DNA from: Ruminococcaceae bacterium UBA7212
GTDB lineage: Bacteria > Bacillota > Clostridia > Oscillospirales > Acutalibacteraceae
Assembly (NCBI GenBank): GCA_002490525.1
Contig: DKUE01000013.1
Location: forward strand, 1-61,352
Length of the DNA stretch: 61,352 bases
Reading direction: 5' to 3'
The position numbers and the translations under genes are program-made. The notes beneath the pieces were generated by a model. The model was not told where the DNA came from. It ran no database searches and saw only the letters and a list, made by a program, of their open reading frames with translations. Below are positions 60,316-61,352 of this stretch, piece by piece; within the stretch, counting starts at the first letter, position 1; every line of letters starts with the position of its first letter.

Positions 60316-61146
60316 CTATGCTAAAAATTCGGATGTGTTTTCATAATCCTTTACCCGTTCGCGGTTGTTTTCCACGATTCTTTCTGTAAAGGACAGCTTT
60401 GTTTTTCTTCGTTTCAGCGACTCGGTAAATCTTCTGGAAACGGCAATAAATATAATAAAGATGTAAGGCATACCGAGATTCGTTTCCAACAGGGAATTGA
60501 TAATCATCGGGGAGAATGCGCTTACATTCATACCCGTAACGCCGAGATTTGCGGAGCGGATACCGCCGAGATAAAGTCCGATTTCCCAGCCTGCCTGCAC
60601 AAGAATGCCGATAATCAGCAGCCACAGAATATTGACGCGTTCGTCTTTTTTCTTTCGCGACATATTCCAAACAAACAGCAGTACGTAGCCGACAAACAGA
60701 ATCAACGCCATCCAGCCGTGATATGCGCCTGTTTCACGCCAAATGGTGATGGTGTAATCGTGCGGACCGAAGGTCTTGGTCAGCAGCGGACAGCAAATCC
60801 ACCAGCCCAAAATCAGCGTTGTCCACTCGAATAGGTTTTTGTCTTTGGAAATCCACAGCCAAATCCAAGCAAAGTTTGTAAATCCATAACTCATGGACAT
60901 CCACATCAGTACCCAAAAGAGTTGGCTTTCCGTACCCTCAACGCCGTTCATCAGCAGGTGGCGTGAGCCGGTTGCAAGGTGAAAGATACCGAAGTCAACA
61001 ATCTGATACAGTATACCGGCAAGTACACCCACAATCACGGTGGTGTATTTCTTTTTGTAGAAAAGCAGACCGATAAAAAGAGCTAAAAATGCGATGTCAA
61101 GCCACATATAAAACGGCTCGAACACTCTTTGCGCAACAACTTCCAT
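60316..61146 (-). CDS. Multi-helix membrane protein of unknown function
   Basis: The 276-residue protein has about seven hydrophobic segments with many aromatic residues (VLMWMSMSYGFTNFAWIWLW, LGWWICCPLL) and a basic C-terminal tail (RRFTESLKRRKTKLSF). Membrane histidines and prolines (TFGPHDYTITIW, FHLATGSRH) are visible, but I do not recognise a family. The ATG at 61146 has AAAGGGG 7 bases before it. It forms a single-gene unit with its own terminator and a possible promoter. Confidence 0.7.
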   Translation of the reverse strand: MEVVAQRVFEPFYMWLDIAFLALFIGLLFYKKKYTTVIVGVLAGILYQIVDFGIFHLATGSRHLLMNGVEGTESQLFWVLMWMSMSYGFTNFAWIWLWISKDKNLFEWTTLILGWWICCPLLTKTFGPHDYTITIWRETGAYHGWMALILFVGYVLLFVWNMSRKKKDERVNILWLLIIGILVQAGWEIGLYLGGIRSANLGVTGMNVSAFSPMIINSLLETNLGMPYIFIIFIAVSRRFTESLKRRKTKLSFTERIVENNRERVKDYENTSEFLA

Positions 61147-61192
61147 CAAAATTCCCCTTTAAATTGTATTTTTGAATATGGCTTACAACTTT

Positions 61193-61220
61193 AGTTTAAC
61201 ATATAATTGAAATAATGCAA
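61193..61220 (-). promoter_or_regulatory. Possible promoter of the unknown membrane protein gene
   Basis: TTGCAT (61215-61220), a 16-base spacer and TAAACT (61193-61198) on the minus strand lie 46 bases before the gene. The surrounding AT-richness lowers certainty. Confidence 0.4.
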
Positions 61221-61289
61221 TAGATTATTTCTTTATTTTTTATTTTGACCGGTGTAGAAAATGGATGCTTATATGAAATACGTTTGTTT

Positions 61290-61352
61290 TTACTTTATTC
61301 CCACTCGTTGCTGGGTATCATATTCTAACGGATTTTGCTTTAGAAATATGAT
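61290..61352 (-). CDS. Possible 3' end of a gene cut by the window edge
   Basis: An open frame enters from the right edge and reads FLKQNPLEYDTQQRVGIK before a TAA at 61290-61292. The composition looks protein-like, but 20 residues are too few to identify it. No ribosome site or terminator can be judged. Confidence 0.3.
   Translation of the reverse strand: MIFLKQNPLEYDTQQRVGIK

Noticed and set aside
1..61352. CRISPR arrays, prophage, integrases, insertion sequences or rRNA
   Set aside because: No regularly spaced repeats, transposase motifs, phage genes or rRNA sequences were seen on reading the window.

Overview
The window looks like a chromosomal segment of an anaerobic, gut-type clostridium (Oscillospiraceae/Ruminococcaceae-like). 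The evidence is a V-type ATP synthase operon, HemZ, meso-diaminopimelate dehydrogenase, a secreted protein with a dockerin module, clostridial gene order around mazG-hup-rqcP, AGGAGG-type ribosome binding sites with many TTG/GTG starts, and sigma-A promoters that often have an extended TGn -10. No rRNA, CRISPR array, phage or intact insertion sequence was seen. There is one tRNA, Lys(TTT).

Left to right. 110-5224 (+): three exo-glycosidases without signal peptides (GH89, GH36, GH29), more AT-rich than the rest, with a stray fucosidase-tail-like fragment between the last two. 5440-8271 (-): a PutP-type symporter and an HXXXD acyltransferase-like protein. 8682-10352 (-): a GH13 oligo-1,6-glucosidase. 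10575-19205 (+): a nine-gene V-type ATPase operon (G/H, C, I, K, F, E, A, B, D). 19522-21973 (-): AzlCD, a frameshifted small protein, tRNA-Lys, SecG and a small membrane protein. 22053-25142 (+): a TIM-barrel isomerase-like protein, NrdR and a secreted transglutaminase-like protein with dockerin repeats. 25266-36491 (-): an 11-kb housekeeping block reading recJ, relA/spoT, dtd, MBL hydrolase, hemZ, uridine-kinase-like, flippase, mazG, HU, rqcP. 36664-41448 (+): a CapD-type sugar dehydratase, IlvE and a serine hydrolase. 41534-46490 (-): an unusual block in which two double-SCP2 proteins flank a split transketolase and a class III aminotransferase. 46717-49443 (+): SecA. 49508-52843 (-): a GPH transporter, a membrane protein with an XRE regulator, and NagB. 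52999-55454 (+): AcpS, NnrD/E and a lipoprotein. 55518-61146 (-): Ddh, a DUF1275 protein, a MATE pump with an interrupted MarR gene, a Tam-like methyltransferase and an unknown membrane protein.

The strongest leads are: (1) the SCP2 / split-transketolase / aminotransferase operon, which has the parts of a small biosynthetic pathway for a hydrophobic amino-ketol-type product; (2) a marR gene cut by an in-frame TAG although the rest of its reading frame is intact up to the MATE start codon, with two matching 14-bp palindromes in its promoter region; (3) a NrdR-box-like sequence just downstream of the nrdR promoter; (4) a strong plus-strand terminator between two minus-strand genes, suggesting an unannotated RNA; (5) a one-base homopolymer frameshift in a small clostridial protein.

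All function calls come from reading motifs and overall resemblance by eye. No database search or folding program was run.
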